Part shown: positions 8,157 through 14,298 of the stretch, one piece after another | How the letters are laid out: each line of letters begins with the position of its first letter | How positions within the stretch are numbered: position 1 is the stretch's first letter | Virus record (IMG/VR): IMGVR_UViG_3300028045_000007 | Span: 1 to 64,000 of that record | DNA length: 64,000 bases | Reading direction: 5' to 3' (one strand) | DNA from: a virus | The notes under the pieces: generated by a model | Database searches by the model: none | The model's input: only the letters and a program-made list of their open reading frames with translations | Told to the model about the DNA's origin: nothing | Program-made: the position numbers and the translations under genes

Positions 8157-8162
8157 GTAGGC

Positions 8163-8190
8163 ATTATACCACGTAAGTCATCGTTGTCAA
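8163..8190 (-). promoter_or_regulatory. Leaderless-type promoter for the gene at 8156
   Basis: TTGACA (8190-8185), 16 nt, TATAAT (8168-8163), then 6 nt to the ATG at 8156. The -35 overlaps the stop region of the upstream gene. Confidence 0.8.
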
Positions 8191-8447
8191 GACCTTCCTT
8201 CAAACTTCTTTTGGAGACGTAGGTATTCCTGGTATTCCTGTGATTCAACTCTTTTGATCGCCCGAGCACACCCCATCGCCTCGAATAGAATGCTGCCGAA
8301 GTTGGGAGCACCCTTGTCGATCACCATGTACGAGTTTTCATTACCTTCTCTCGGCAGAAAGAAGGCTATTCGCGTACACTTATGTAGTGTGTCCGCCACG
8401 AGGTTTACTTGTCTGTCACGATTGCGAAGTTGCGGGTGTTCAGCCAT
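8187..8447 (-). CDS. Unknown small protein, 86 residues
   Basis: Starts at MAEHPQLRNRDRQV; it overlaps the zinc-ribbon gene upstream by 8 nt. Basic N-terminus, a middle block IAFFLPREGNENSYMVIDKG that looks like beta strands, and a Gln/Glu/Arg-rich helix at the end. No family recognised. Translationally coupled to the preceding small genes from the promoter at 8959-8986. Confidence 0.7.
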   Translation of the reverse strand: MAEHPQLRNRDRQVNLVADTLHKCTRIAFFLPREGNENSYMVIDKGAPNFGSILFEAMGCARAIKRVESQEYQEYLRLQKKFEGRS

Positions 8448-8640
8448 CTTTCTTGTCCTTGGGATAGTCGTTACAGTAAAAGCCATCGCCCTTAAAGATA
8501 ACGCCAACGTTCCTACTGATGATTCTTTTCAAGTGAAGTTTCCCACAATTGGGACATTTACGCTTAGCCCCCTCAGTGATGCTCTGGAAAAACTCACATT
8601 GGAGACCACAATCCCCACATTCGTACTCATACGTGGGCAT
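8440..8640 (-). CDS. FmdB-type zinc ribbon protein
   Basis: 66 residues beginning MPTYEYECGDCG, the hallmark of the FmdB/regulatory zinc-ribbon family, with the second Cys pair CPNCG at about 29-33. The pattern CxxC-x(~17)-CxxC is complete. FmdB-like proteins are thought to bind zinc and, in some cases, regulate transcription; a phage role is unknown. The start shares one base with the stop of the membrane peptide gene upstream (TAATG). Confidence 0.85.
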   Translation of the reverse strand: MPTYEYECGDCGLQCEFFQSITEGAKRKCPNCGKLHLKRIISRNVGVIFKGDGFYCNDYPKDKKDG

Positions 8641-8765
8641 TACTGGTTAGCCATAAGCCACTGGGCAGCAGCGATCATCATGTAGATCATGGCGGCGGCA
8701 CTGCCAATACACAGAATTGCAGTAACGAGGAGCCAGACATTGAAGGTGCGGACAGCAGTCTTCAT
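8640..8765 (-). CDS. Small membrane protein, 41 residues
   Basis: Reading the minus strand from 8765 gives MKTAVRTFNVWLL and then a single hydrophobic segment rich in Ala, Ile and Met, ending QWLMANQ. One transmembrane helix is likely. The start overlaps the stop of the gene upstream (ATGA) and its stop overlaps the FmdB start (TAATG), so it is coupled on both sides. Confidence 0.7.
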   Translation of the reverse strand: MKTAVRTFNVWLLVTAILCIGSAAAMIYMMIAAAQWLMANQ

Positions 8766-8953
8766 GGTTTGGTCGAAGTTTTGTTGCCGGGGTTCGAAGG
8801 GTTGGATTCGTCTACGCATTGGTTATTTTTTGAAGGGGCCGGATAAAGAATGGCGGCTGCAATGAGCCATCCTCCAGCGACCGGATGCTCATTCATAAGT
8901 AGGTAGGTGCCACAACCAAGAAACAGGAGTGGTGCGATGTTGTTGACTAACAT
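8762..8953 (-). CDS. Small membrane protein, 63 residues
   Basis: Two hydrophobic segments (NIAPLLFLGCGTYLL and GGWLIAAAILY) are followed by a polar Asn/Ser/Lys tail. No family recognised. The ATG lies 5 nt after a TATAAT box, so this first gene of a four-gene chain is probably translated from a leaderless mRNA. Small two-helix proteins of this kind are common in phage early regions and could be membrane effectors. Confidence 0.7.
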   Translation of the reverse strand: MLVNNIAPLLFLGCGTYLLMNEHPVAGGWLIAAAILYPAPSKNNQCVDESNPSNPGNKTSTKP

Positions 8954-8958
8954 GCCTT

Positions 8959-8986
8959 ATTATACCACCGTTAAACGCTATGTCAA
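8959..8986 (-). promoter_or_regulatory. Leaderless-type promoter for the gene at 8953
   Basis: TTGACA (8986-8981), 16 nt, TATAAT (8964-8959), then 5 nt to the ATG. The -35 overlaps the last codons of the upstream gene (TTG ACA TAG). Confidence 0.8.
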
Positions 8987-9235
8987 CTCTTTTTCGAGAT
9001 CTTCCAACATCGAATCAACCAGAGCACACCTGTCCTCACGTTGCCATTCGTCAGCAATAGTTGTAGAGCCATCGGCGAGCCGACGAAGCATGGCATAGGC
9101 ACAAGGGATATTCCAGATGATATGTATTCCCTGTTCATTGTGGGGAGCCTCTGGATGCACGAAGTCCTCCATGCACTGCTCGAAGAGCATTCGGAGACCG
9201 TCGAGTTCACGTTTGGTTAGTTCCTGTATGGTCAT
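8978..9235 (-). CDS. Unknown small acidic protein, 85 residues
   Basis: Starts MTIQELTKRELDGL and is mostly helical by composition, with WNIPCAYAMLRRLADG in the middle and the acidic end MLEDLEKELT. The LEKE-type terminus is shared with several neighbouring genes. No family recognised. No clear promoter or ribosome site; a weak start is possible. Confidence 0.65.
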   Translation of the reverse strand: MTIQELTKRELDGLRMLFEQCMEDFVHPEAPHNEQGIHIIWNIPCAYAMLRRLADGSTTIADEWQREDRCALVDSMLEDLEKELT

Positions 9236-9307
9236 TTTTGTGTCAGATATGATGTTCAATGTCACAGTGATGTATGCACTTTTTGTGACGTATAGAGCAC
9301 TGTTAAG

Positions 9308-9559
9308 CTATATCGCTTCACCTTCCTCTAAAACGATTTTGAGTTTGCCACCGGCATTATCACGTGGTTCGACACGCACGATTTTGTATCCTGTCAGACA
9401 GGTGTAGTAGTTGTAATTGCCACCACCGAAGACATCAAGGCTACCCTCCCAAAAGCGAAATTCTGGCGTAAATCCTTCCGTGCAAGTGACCTGTCCCGTG
9501 AAGCGTGTCAGTTCACATTGACATGAGGAATCCCAGTAGACGACGTAAGTTTTATTCAT
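9308..9559 (-). CDS. Unknown small protein, 83 residues
   Basis: Starts MNKTYVVYWDSSC, overlapping the end of the small gene upstream by 8 nt. Cys at three places, aromatic-rich (FRFWEG, GGGNYNYYTC) and predicted beta-rich. No family recognised. It is the second gene of the unit driven by the promoter at 9692-9719. Confidence 0.7.
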   Translation of the reverse strand: MNKTYVVYWDSSCQCELTRFTGQVTCTEGFTPEFRFWEGSLDVFGGGNYNYYTCLTGYKIVRVEPRDNAGGKLKIVLEEGEAI

Positions 9560-9686
9560 TTTCGAGTTCCTTAGCAAGTGCAATTGCCATATCCCAGCCC
9601 TTCTGAGTGGGCTCGAAACGAGCAAAGGGCGAGAAGTAAAACGTATTCTTGGCGAAGTGCGGATCGATCATTTCTGAGATCTTCAT
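9552..9686 (-). CDS. Small protein, 44 residues, paralogue of the 10382-10720 C-terminus
   Basis: Reads MKISEMIDPHFAKNTFYFSPF and continues RFEPTQKGWDMAIALAKELENE. It matches the last 40 residues of the protein at 10382-10720 (IDPHFAKNTYYFSPFARFEP, then GWTMARILAEELEKE), so it is a partial duplicate that kept only this module. The ATG lies 5 nt after TATACT, a leaderless geometry. Confidence 0.75.
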   Translation of the reverse strand: MKISEMIDPHFAKNTFYFSPFARFEPTQKGWDMAIALAKELENE

Positions 9687-9691
9687 GACTC

Positions 9692-9719
9692 AGTATACCT
9701 CACGCAGCGGACGGGGCAA
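9692..9719 (-). promoter_or_regulatory. Leaderless-type promoter for the gene at 9686
   Basis: TTGCCC (9719-9714), 16 nt, TATACT (9697-9692), 5 nt to the ATG. Confidence 0.7.
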
Positions 9720-9736
9720 GTCTTTTTCAAGCGAAG

Positions 9737-9928
9737 TTATTCTTTTTCGAGCGTTGCTCTCAGCACTCCCTCAATGATATGCTGCTGGAAACGAACATCA
9801 ATGCCTTTGCGGTAGAGGTCGTCTACGATCTGGCGGGCAGAGAAGTCGGAGTCCATGTCGGTGGTGGCAAGCACGTTGCTGGTGATGGCGGCGATCTTGG
9901 CCACGATACGTTCTAATTCAGGATTCAT
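9737..9928 (-). CDS. Unknown small protein, 63 residues
   Basis: MNPELERIVAKIAAITS and on, helical, ending ATLEKE. A TTGACT-16-TACAAT promoter overlaps the ATG itself (TACAATG), so transcription from it would begin inside the coding region; the gene is more likely read from upstream, or the true start is a later codon. No family recognised. Confidence 0.6.
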   Translation of the reverse strand: MNPELERIVAKIAAITSNVLATTDMDSDFSARQIVDDLYRKGIDVRFQQHIIEGVLRATLEKE

Positions 9929-9950
9929 TGTATCACACTTAGTGTCTAAG

Positions 9951-10166
9951 TCAAGGCAGAACCCTGACTTCTTCCATCTTGAACTCCACTATTTCAAGCT
10001 CACGCCAATGGCCCGAAATGCGTAGGCACCGCTTACAGTGCTTGAAAGCAACGGTGGTGATACCCAGCGTTCCGTAGATGTCGCCAATGGGGCCGAAGGA
10101 GTGTTTACCTTTGGACTTATACTCTCCGGTGGCCTTGTCCCTGATCTTGTACGCTAGGATGGTCAT
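9951..10166 (-). CDS. Unknown small basic protein, 71 residues
   Basis: MTILAYKIRDKATGEYKSKG, then GPIGDIYGTLG and a CKRC pair. The first part resembles small phage proteins with a short beta-hairpin repeat, but I cannot name a family. It starts 2 nt after the stop of the upstream gene (TAA-CC-ATG), so it is co-translated. Confidence 0.7.
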   Translation of the reverse strand: MTILAYKIRDKATGEYKSKGKHSFGPIGDIYGTLGITTVAFKHCKRCLRISGHWRELEIVEFKMEEVRVLP

Positions 10167-10168
10167 GG

Positions 10169-10372
10169 TTATGCTCTATCTTTTTCAAGCCGTTCAAACT
10201 TCCTCAAGAGAGAAACAAGAACAGTATGTTCGTCGGAGCCCTCGGTCTCGATCTCTTCGGTGAGACGTGTGGTGATGCTGCTTGCGATAAGCTCTATCTC
10301 TTGGCGAGTGAGCTTGACGACGCGATTGCGGATCTTGTCGAGCTTGGTGGCCTTGAAGTCTTCGTATGACAT
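10169..10372 (-). CDS. Unknown small helical protein, 67 residues
   Basis: MSYEDFKATKLDKIRNRVV and a long helix ending FERLEKDRA. Its start is preceded by the shared junction GGATATAACC found between several genes here, which supplies an AGGA ribosome site 8-9 nt away. No family recognised. Confidence 0.7.
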   Translation of the reverse strand: MSYEDFKATKLDKIRNRVVKLTRQEIELIASSITTRLTEEIETEGSDEHTVLVSLLRKFERLEKDRA

Positions 10373-10381
10373 GGTTATATC

Positions 10382-10720
10382 CTATTCCTTTTCAAGCTCC
10401 TCAGCAAGTATTCGTGCCATCGTCCAACCATGTTCAGTGGGTTCAAAACGGGCAAAAGGAGAGAAGTAGTACGTATTCTTGGCGAAGTGTGGATCGATGC
10501 TATCCTGCTCCTCTAGTTCTTTGAGGAAGCAGTCTCGATACACCAGGATCTTGTCGCCCTCATGGTTGTGGCAATCAGGGTAATTCACCATGACGACCAG
10601 GGTGGAGCCAATCTGAATCCATGTACGAATAGTGTAGTTGGACGGATCAGGATTGCCAGAAGGCCGGGACCGTTGTGGCTCGTCGTACGACGACGATGAT
10701 CCAAATATGTTTATTCCCAT
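10382..10720 (-). CDS. Unknown protein, 112 residues
   Basis: N-terminus Ser/Pro/Arg-rich, middle IRTWIQIGSTLVVMVNYPD (beta strands), then the module IDPHFAKNTYYFSPFARFEP that is duplicated at 9552-9686, and the end AEELEKE. No family recognised. It starts after the repeated junction and a TAGGATA ribosome site. Confidence 0.75.
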   Translation of the reverse strand: MGINIFGSSSSYDEPQRSRPSGNPDPSNYTIRTWIQIGSTLVVMVNYPDCHNHEGDKILVYRDCFLKELEEQDSIDPHFAKNTYYFSPFARFEPTEHGWTMARILAEELEKE

Positions 10721-10729
10721 GGTTATATC

Positions 10730-10921
10730 CTATTCTTTTTCAAGCTCGTCGTTCACTCCCCTAAAGAGAGAAAGAACTTCCTTAGAGAGAAGGAACAGAC
10801 TCTTGACTCTGGTGGGGTCTGCTCCGTGTGCGATTAGTTCGTCGCAAGTGACGCCTAGGCGGGTGAGGTCGAGGGCGGTGCAGGGCTTGTAGTTGAGGGC
10901 TCGGTGGTCGTATTCGGGCAT
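10730..10921 (-). CDS. Unknown small protein, 63 residues
   Basis: MPEYDHRALNYKPCTALDLT, then a helical part and the end NDELEKE. The start follows the junction TATAACC with a GGTATAAC-like site. No family recognised; kept because of the conserved gene-junction pattern and tight packing. Confidence 0.65.
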   Translation of the reverse strand: MPEYDHRALNYKPCTALDLTRLGVTCDELIAHGADPTRVKSLFLLSKEVLSLFRGVNDELEKE

Positions 10922-10930
10922 GGTTATACC

Positions 10931-11083
10931 TTATTCTTTTTCAAGCTGAATCCAAGCAGTAGAAAGAGAACCACTACTAGAACGAAAGAGACCATACAGC
11001 CACCAACCACTCTTGGTGCGGAAGCCGGATTTGTGGTATTCGAGGATGGCTTTGATGATGGTGAGTTTGGTGTTATCTGACAT
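10931..11083 (-). CDS. Unknown small protein, 50 residues
   Basis: Starts MSDNTKLTIIKAILEYHKSG, 4 nt behind GGAGC, and ends TAWIQLEKE. The shared LEKE stop junction and the ribosome site support this frame over the overlapping hydrophobic frame at 10924-11127. No family recognised. Confidence 0.6.
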   Translation of the reverse strand: MSDNTKLTIIKAILEYHKSGFRTKSGWWLYGLFRSSSGSLSTAWIQLEKE

Positions 11084-11157
11084 AGCTCCGTATCCTGTGG
11101 GATAGTGTTTGCGATACACCTATACACACACTCTCACTAGTACTTATTAGCCCCTAA

Positions 11158-11346
11158 CTACCTCGGCCCGAACGCTCCACCGATTTTAGTGCAGCTAGAA
11201 GCGGCTGCCGCCACCTCAAGGTGCATCAGAATCTTGCTGAGTCGCTCCGCTGCCTCAGTAGCTTCCTCCCAAGTCGGGGTCCCCACGTCGTGTTGGTCCA
11301 GCACTTTGATCCACTTCTCTAACTGTCTATGGATGATCTTCTTCAT
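11158..11346 (-). CDS. Unknown small protein, 62 residues
   Basis: MKKIIHRQLEKWIKVLDQH, then a helix rich in Ala/Glu and a C-terminal AAAASSCTKIGGAFGPR. No family recognised. Second gene behind the promoter at 11545-11572. Confidence 0.6.
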   Translation of the reverse strand: MKKIIHRQLEKWIKVLDQHDVGTPTWEEATEAAERLSKILMHLEVAAAASSCTKIGGAFGPR

Positions 11347-11364
11347 GAGGGCTTCAAATAGAGT

Positions 11365-11538
11365 TTACGAGGGGTCGCTGCAACCTTTCCAGGCCCGCTC
11401 TCCATGGTCGTACCAGAACCACCCCGATTGCGTCTTACAGTACCAATCGTTGAAGCGGGCTTTCCAGCAAACATCTATGACTGCCTCATCTGGAACCCTT
11501 ACCCCGTTCTTGGTCAGGAGCTTGTTGTAATCCTTCAT
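11365..11538 (-). CDS. Unknown small protein, 57 residues
   Basis: Minus strand from 11538: MKDYNKLLTKNGVRVPDEAV followed by a Trp/Cys-rich part (CWKARFNDWYCKTQSGWFWY) and GERAWKGCSDPS. Seven aromatic and three Cys residues in 30 positions suggest a compact metal-binding or SH3-like fold, but I recognise no family. The ATG lies 6 nt after TATGAT, a leaderless geometry. Confidence 0.75.
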   Translation of the reverse strand: MKDYNKLLTKNGVRVPDEAVIDVCWKARFNDWYCKTQSGWFWYDHGERAWKGCSDPS

Positions 11539-11544
11539 GGCTCT

Positions 11545-11572
11545 ATCATATCATATGGTTAGTGTTTGTCAA
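11545..11572 (-). promoter_or_regulatory. Leaderless-type promoter for the gene at 11538
   Basis: TTGACA (11572-11567), 16 nt, TATGAT (11550-11545), 6 nt to the ATG. It is the last minus-strand promoter before the plus-strand tRNA unit. Confidence 0.8.
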
Positions 11573-11754
11573 GATCAACTTAAAAAAGAAATTCACTTGA
11601 CAGTAGAGAGCCTTTGGTGTACTATGAATGTGCATGGGCACCAACGTGAATGGCCCCTGTACAGTTGGCCTCGCAAGCCTGTAAACGAGACAAAGATCGG
11701 CCCAAGGCGAAATGGGCGAAAATCACGTCTCATCCTGTTTTTTCCTGTTTTAAG

Positions 11755-11783
11755 TGGACAGGACTTGAAAAAGAGGGTATAAT
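11755..11783 (+). promoter_or_regulatory. Promoter of the tRNA-fMet unit
   Basis: TGGACA (11755-11760), 17 nt, perfect TATAAT (11778-11783). About 105 nt of structured-looking 5' sequence follow before the tRNA. Confidence 0.7.
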
Positions 11784-11894
11784 GGTGTGACTTGCCGACG
11801 GGCGAGTAAAGGTCTCCCCACTGGTGAAGCTAGCCAGGGTGGTAAATTCCCAGAGATCCGCGTGGTTTGCCGAGGCCACACTTACAACTTATGT

Positions 11895-11971
11895 CGCGGG
11901 GTAGAGCAGTCAGGCAGCTCGTCAGACCCATAATCTGGAGGTCGCTGGTTCGAATCCAGCTCCCGCTACCA
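11895..11971 (+). tRNA. Initiator-type tRNA-fMet (CAT)
   Basis: 77 nt with encoded CCA and complete cloverleaf: acceptor CGCGGGG/TCCCGCT, D arm GAGC...GCTC, anticodon stem TCAGA/TCTGG with loop CCCATAA (CAT), variable AGGTC, T arm GCTGG-TTCGAAT-CCAGC. The first pair is an unpaired C1 x T72, the feature that lets formyltransferase recognise bacterial initiator tRNA, and overall it resembles E. coli tRNA-fMet (CGCGGGGTGGAGCAGC start). The three G-C pairs usual in the initiator anticodon stem are not conserved (A29-G30-A31 instead). Confidence 0.9.
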
Positions 11972-11974
11972 CAT

Positions 11975-12014
11975 AACCAGCCGTCACCCATGAGCCCGAC
12001 CGGCTGGTTGTTTC
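11975..12014 (+). terminator. Hairpin after tRNA-fMet
   Basis: AACCAGCCG (11975-11983) pairs with CGGCTGGTT (12001-12009), followed by GTTT. It may end the tRNA transcript, though the T-run is short. Confidence 0.55.
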
Positions 12015-12130
12015 GAGGGGATTACAAAGAGTGGACAAACGCACCCGATTCTGCTGAATCAACCGGGTGCCTCCGAAAACCACAGCCGCAGGCAGGCGGA
12101 AGCGGTGATACAAGATGTCATCGCCCCCTC

Positions 12131-12164
12131 AGGAGCACCGGGATACGTCCTGGTGCTCCTTTTT
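12131..12164 (+). terminator. Rho-independent terminator
   Basis: AGGAGCACC (12131-12139) pairs with GGTGCTCCT (12152-12160) and runs into five T. Confidence 0.75.
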
Positions 12165-12170
12165 CGTGTA

Positions 12171-12320
12171 ATTGTAGCAGCATGGGGTCACCCCTTACTT
12201 AAGCCCATTCGCTAACTTCTGAACGAAGTAAGCGTCTGGGCTAATTTCGTAGCAGGGTAGGTTTTTCCCTTACTGTGTGCCATCCTTGAAATTGTAGCAG
12301 GGTGGCATTTGCCCTTACTT
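12171..12320 (+). repeat. Three short repeats in a non-coding stretch
   Basis: Three copies (12171-12200, 12245-12274, 12291-12320) share TGTAGCAG, then a GGG...CCC mini-hairpin, then TTACT. Spacing is 74 and 46 nt. The rest of 12165-12640 has no convincing plus-strand gene; a GC-rich inverted repeat GGCCCCC/GGGGGCC lies near 12364-12383. Confidence 0.55.
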
Positions 12321-12486
12321 GGGGGCCGGGGCACACGCCTGTGGGTCAGGGTAATGTAAAATCCCGGCCCCCGAAGGGGGCCGCCCTCCGCTCAAGGCGG
12401 ATACTGGGGTCAGGCGGGCGGCAACTCCTGACGCCGATACTCTCATCCTTATCCGCGTTGCTTTGTTCTCGTTTTCAAGTCACCTC

Positions 12487-12514
12487 AGTATACTCTACTG
12501 AGCGTGGAAGTCAA
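12487..12514 (-). promoter_or_regulatory. Minus-strand promoter with no clear gene
   Basis: TTGACT (12514-12509), 16 nt, TATACT (12492-12487). Downstream on the minus strand only a GC-rich non-coding stretch or a doubtful 43-codon ORF follows. Confidence 0.55.
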
Positions 12515-12541
12515 GGAAAAGCCCGGTTTTCTTTACCGGGT
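12514..12541 (-). terminator. Terminator behind the 18-codon ORF
   Basis: Minus strand CCCGGT (12540-12535) pairs with ACCGGG (12527-12522), followed by CTTTT. It directly ends the micro-ORF transcript. Confidence 0.6.
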
Positions 12542-12589
12542 GTGTCCGTGGTACTCCAGTGGCCACGGCTCTCTTTTCCTTTCGTTCAT
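12533..12589 (-). CDS. Leaderless micro-ORF, 18 residues
   Basis: Minus strand reads MNERKREPWPLEYHGHTR and stops, with the ATG exactly 6 nt behind a TATAGT box that has a TTGACA 16 nt upstream. The unit is closed by its own terminator. The promoter-to-start geometry equals that of the larger leaderless genes, which argues the peptide is made; the peptide itself is unknown. It could also be a small RNA that happens to begin with ATG. Confidence 0.4.
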   Translation of the reverse strand: MNERKREPWPLEYHGHTR

Positions 12590-12595
12590 GCCATC

Positions 12596-12623
12596 ACTAT
12601 ACTATATGGGAGCCGATTGTCAA
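12596..12623 (-). promoter_or_regulatory. Leaderless-type promoter for the micro-ORF
   Basis: TTGACA (12623-12618), 16 nt, TATAGT (12601-12596), 6 nt to the ATG at 12589. Confidence 0.65.
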
Positions 12624-12648
12624 CTCGAAATAGAAAATTAGTTTGTTC

Positions 12649-12676
12649 TTGACTTCCGGCACCCGTACTGTATACT
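12649..12676 (+). promoter_or_regulatory. Promoter of the gene at 12733
   Basis: TTGACT (12649-12654), 16 nt, TATACT (12671-12676). The leader of about 50 nt holds a small CCCCTGAGGGG hairpin and CGGAGA upstream of the ATG. Confidence 0.8.
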
Positions 12677-12732
12677 CTTGGCGAATCGAACGAAACGCCC
12701 CTGAGGGGCACAACACCGGAGACAATAGTAAT

Positions 12733-12945
12733 ATGAGCGAAGAAATCAAACGCACCGTGGGCCGTCCCGCTTCCTTCCCCGCCAACGTGGAAACCAAGGC
12801 TTTTCTGAAAAAGCTTCCGGTCGATGCCATTGCCATGGTGAGGGAACTGGCGGAACGTCGGGGGCAGAATCTCGACTTCACCCTGGATCAGATGATCCGG
12901 CGGTCCTTCAGAGAGGCGACCCGCAGCCGCTCGAAAAAGAGCTGA
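12733..12945 (+). CDS. Small basic protein, possible ribbon-helix-helix regulator
   Basis: 70 residues starting MSEEIKRTVGRPASFPANVE. The order basic N-terminal strand, then two amphipathic helices (DAIAMVRELAERRGQ and TLDQMIRRSFREAT), and the Arg/Lys/Ser tail would fit a ribbon-helix-helix DNA-binding protein, but I cannot confirm the fold. GGAGA lies about 10 nt before the ATG. The stop overlaps the next ATG (TGATG). Confidence 0.65.
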   Translation: MSEEIKRTVGRPASFPANVETKAFLKKLPVDAIAMVRELAERRGQNLDFTLDQMIRRSFREATRSRSKKS

Positions 12946-13034
12946 TGTCCTGGGCAAAAGTCTGGTACGCATCCCTCCCTTTTTGGGCAATCGCCTGCCT
13001 GTATGCTGTCGAGCTATATTACAGGTACCACTGA
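12945..13034 (+). CDS. Hydrophobic micro-protein, 29 residues
   Basis: Starts inside the stop of the preceding gene (TGATG) and reads MSWAKVWYASLPFWAIACLY followed by AVELYYRYH. It has one possible membrane helix with many aromatic residues. A strong terminator follows at once, so it ends the operon. No family recognised. Confidence 0.55.
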   Translation: MSWAKVWYASLPFWAIACLYAVELYYRYH

Positions 13035-13039
13035 TCCAT

Positions 13040-13072
13040 GGGCCACCCGATTACAGGTGGCCCATCTTTTTT
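13040..13072 (+). terminator. Rho-independent terminator
   Basis: GGGCCACC (13040-13047) pairs with GGTGGCCC (13056-13063), then a run of T to 13072. Confidence 0.85.
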
Positions 13073-13083
13073 CAGGAATGCAG

Positions 13084-13111
13084 TTGACTTCTCGCGATCG
13101 TACGGTATACT
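13084..13111 (+). promoter_or_regulatory. Promoter of the DUF932-like gene
   Basis: TTGACT (13084-13089), 16 nt, TATACT (13106-13111), leader of about 45 nt with AAAGGA. Confidence 0.8.
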
Positions 13112-13158
13112 GACTGTGAATCGAACACAACGCAACTCAAGCAAAAGGACACAGAGCC

Positions 13159-14247
13159 ATGACCGATATCACTGGATTCTTCAACGCAAGGCAAGATGGC
13201 GACACGCACGCTAAAAGCCTCTTCACCGGGATCGGCGGCGACACCTCCGATACCATCATCTCCGACCTTCCGACCTTCCTGGAAGCCGCTGGCAGGGACT
13301 ACGGTATCCTCCGAAAGCCCGCCCTTGTGAATGATCCTTTCGGGGGAGTCGATGAGCACGGGAATATCGTTCCCGTCACCCGTGAGGTCGAAGGACAGTA
13401 TCACCTGACCCGTACCAATGATGGCCGGGTCGTCTCCCCTCACACTGTCACGGGGCAGTATGAGCCGCTGACCCTGCTCGATATCGCTGCTGAAATCCAG
13501 CCGTGGTGCGATGCCGGGTGGGTCACTCCCGATGCTGTCTACAGTGGCAAGAACGAATCCCTGGAGGTTCTCTGCCTCCGTATGGACGCCTCCGGAATGC
13601 TCCCGAACGGGGAACAATGGGATCACTATATCGTCTTCCGGAACCCGCACGGCTCCGGTGGCAAGGCCAAGGGAACCATTATCAGCTATAAGCCGGTATG
13701 TTCCAATACTTTCGGGGCTATCGGTCGCGGGATCGAATTCTCGGTGACTCACCGGATGTCCGCGAAAATGACCGAGGAAGAACGGCAGACCGTTATGGCC
13801 AAGCGGGTGGCGAAAGCGAAAGCCGCCTGGACTCAGGCCGACAAGTATATCGCCGGGCTCGCTCAGCGTATCAACGCCTGGAACGCCCAGCCCTTGACCG
13901 TGGTGCAAGCCGGTGCCCTGACCGATACCCTGCTCGGTATCAAGCCGGGAGCCGATCTCACGAACCGGGAGGAGGTTTCCAAGCAAGCCGCGAACAAGCG
14001 GGACGCGATCGTCCGAGGATTCTCAATGCCGCAATTCGGCACGAACGGTGCCACCCTGGGCGATTGGGTCAACGGTTTCACCTTCTGGAACTCCAGCCCG
14101 AATTCCGAAAGCGTGTCCAAGTCTCAAGTCGCCTCCGTGGATCGCATGATCCGGAACGTGGATCCGAACGGCTCCGGGTACAAGCTGGAAGCGAAAGCCC
14201 TCGAAATCGCTCGGCGTGTCCTGGACGGCACGATCACGCTGGCCTAA
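13159..14247 (+). CDS. DUF932-like phage/plasmid protein
   Basis: 362 residues. The pattern fits the phage/plasmid-related DUF932 group: a ligand-like N-terminal part with YGILRKPAL, a beta-rich middle (RVVSPHTVTGQYEPL, DHYIVFRNPHGSGG) and the conserved VCSNTFGA block in which Cys-Asn-Thr is typical. The function of the family is unknown; members occur on plasmids and phages near replication genes. AAAGGA lies 12 nt before the ATG. The largest product of this small-gene region. Confidence 0.7.
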   Translation: MTDITGFFNARQDGDTHAKSLFTGIGGDTSDTIISDLPTFLEAAGRDYGILRKPALVNDPFGGVDEHGNIVPVTREVEGQYHLTRTNDGRVVSPHTVTGQYEPLTLLDIAAEIQPWCDAGWVTPDAVYSGKNESLEVLCLRMDASGMLPNGEQWDHYIVFRNPHGSGGKAKGTIISYKPVCSNTFGAIGRGIEFSVTHRMSAKMTEEERQTVMAKRVAKAKAAWTQADKYIAGLAQRINAWNAQPLTVVQAGALTDTLLGIKPGADLTNREEVSKQAANKRDAIVRGFSMPQFGTNGATLGDWVNGFTFWNSSPNSESVSKSQVASVDRMIRNVDPNGSGYKLEAKALEIARRVLDGTITLA

Positions 14248-14259
14248 TCTTTACGCGGG

Positions 14260-14293
14260 CGGGGCTTGACAGCCCCGCCCCGTAAGGTATACT
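14260..14293 (+). promoter_or_regulatory. Leaderless-type promoter inside a hairpin
   Basis: CGGGGCT (14260-14266) pairs with AGCCCCG (14271-14277) around TGAC; the -35 TTGACA (14266-14271) is the loop and its edges. A 16-nt spacer leads to TATACT (14288-14293), 5 nt before the ATG at 14299. Confidence 0.75.
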
Positions 14294-14298
14294 CTGGT

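Noticed and set aside
10924-11127. Hydrophobic 67-codon frame overlapping the gene at 10931
   Set aside because: The other frame has GGAGC before its ATG and ends with the conserved LEKE junction; the hydrophobic frame lacks both.
12302-12652. 116-codon plus-strand ORF
   Set aside because: Crosses terminator and minus-strand promoters, no ribosome site, and composition unlike neighbours.
13072-13986. 304-codon minus-strand ORF antisense to the DUF932-like gene
   Set aside because: The plus frame matches a family and has promoter and ribosome site; the antisense frame has neither.
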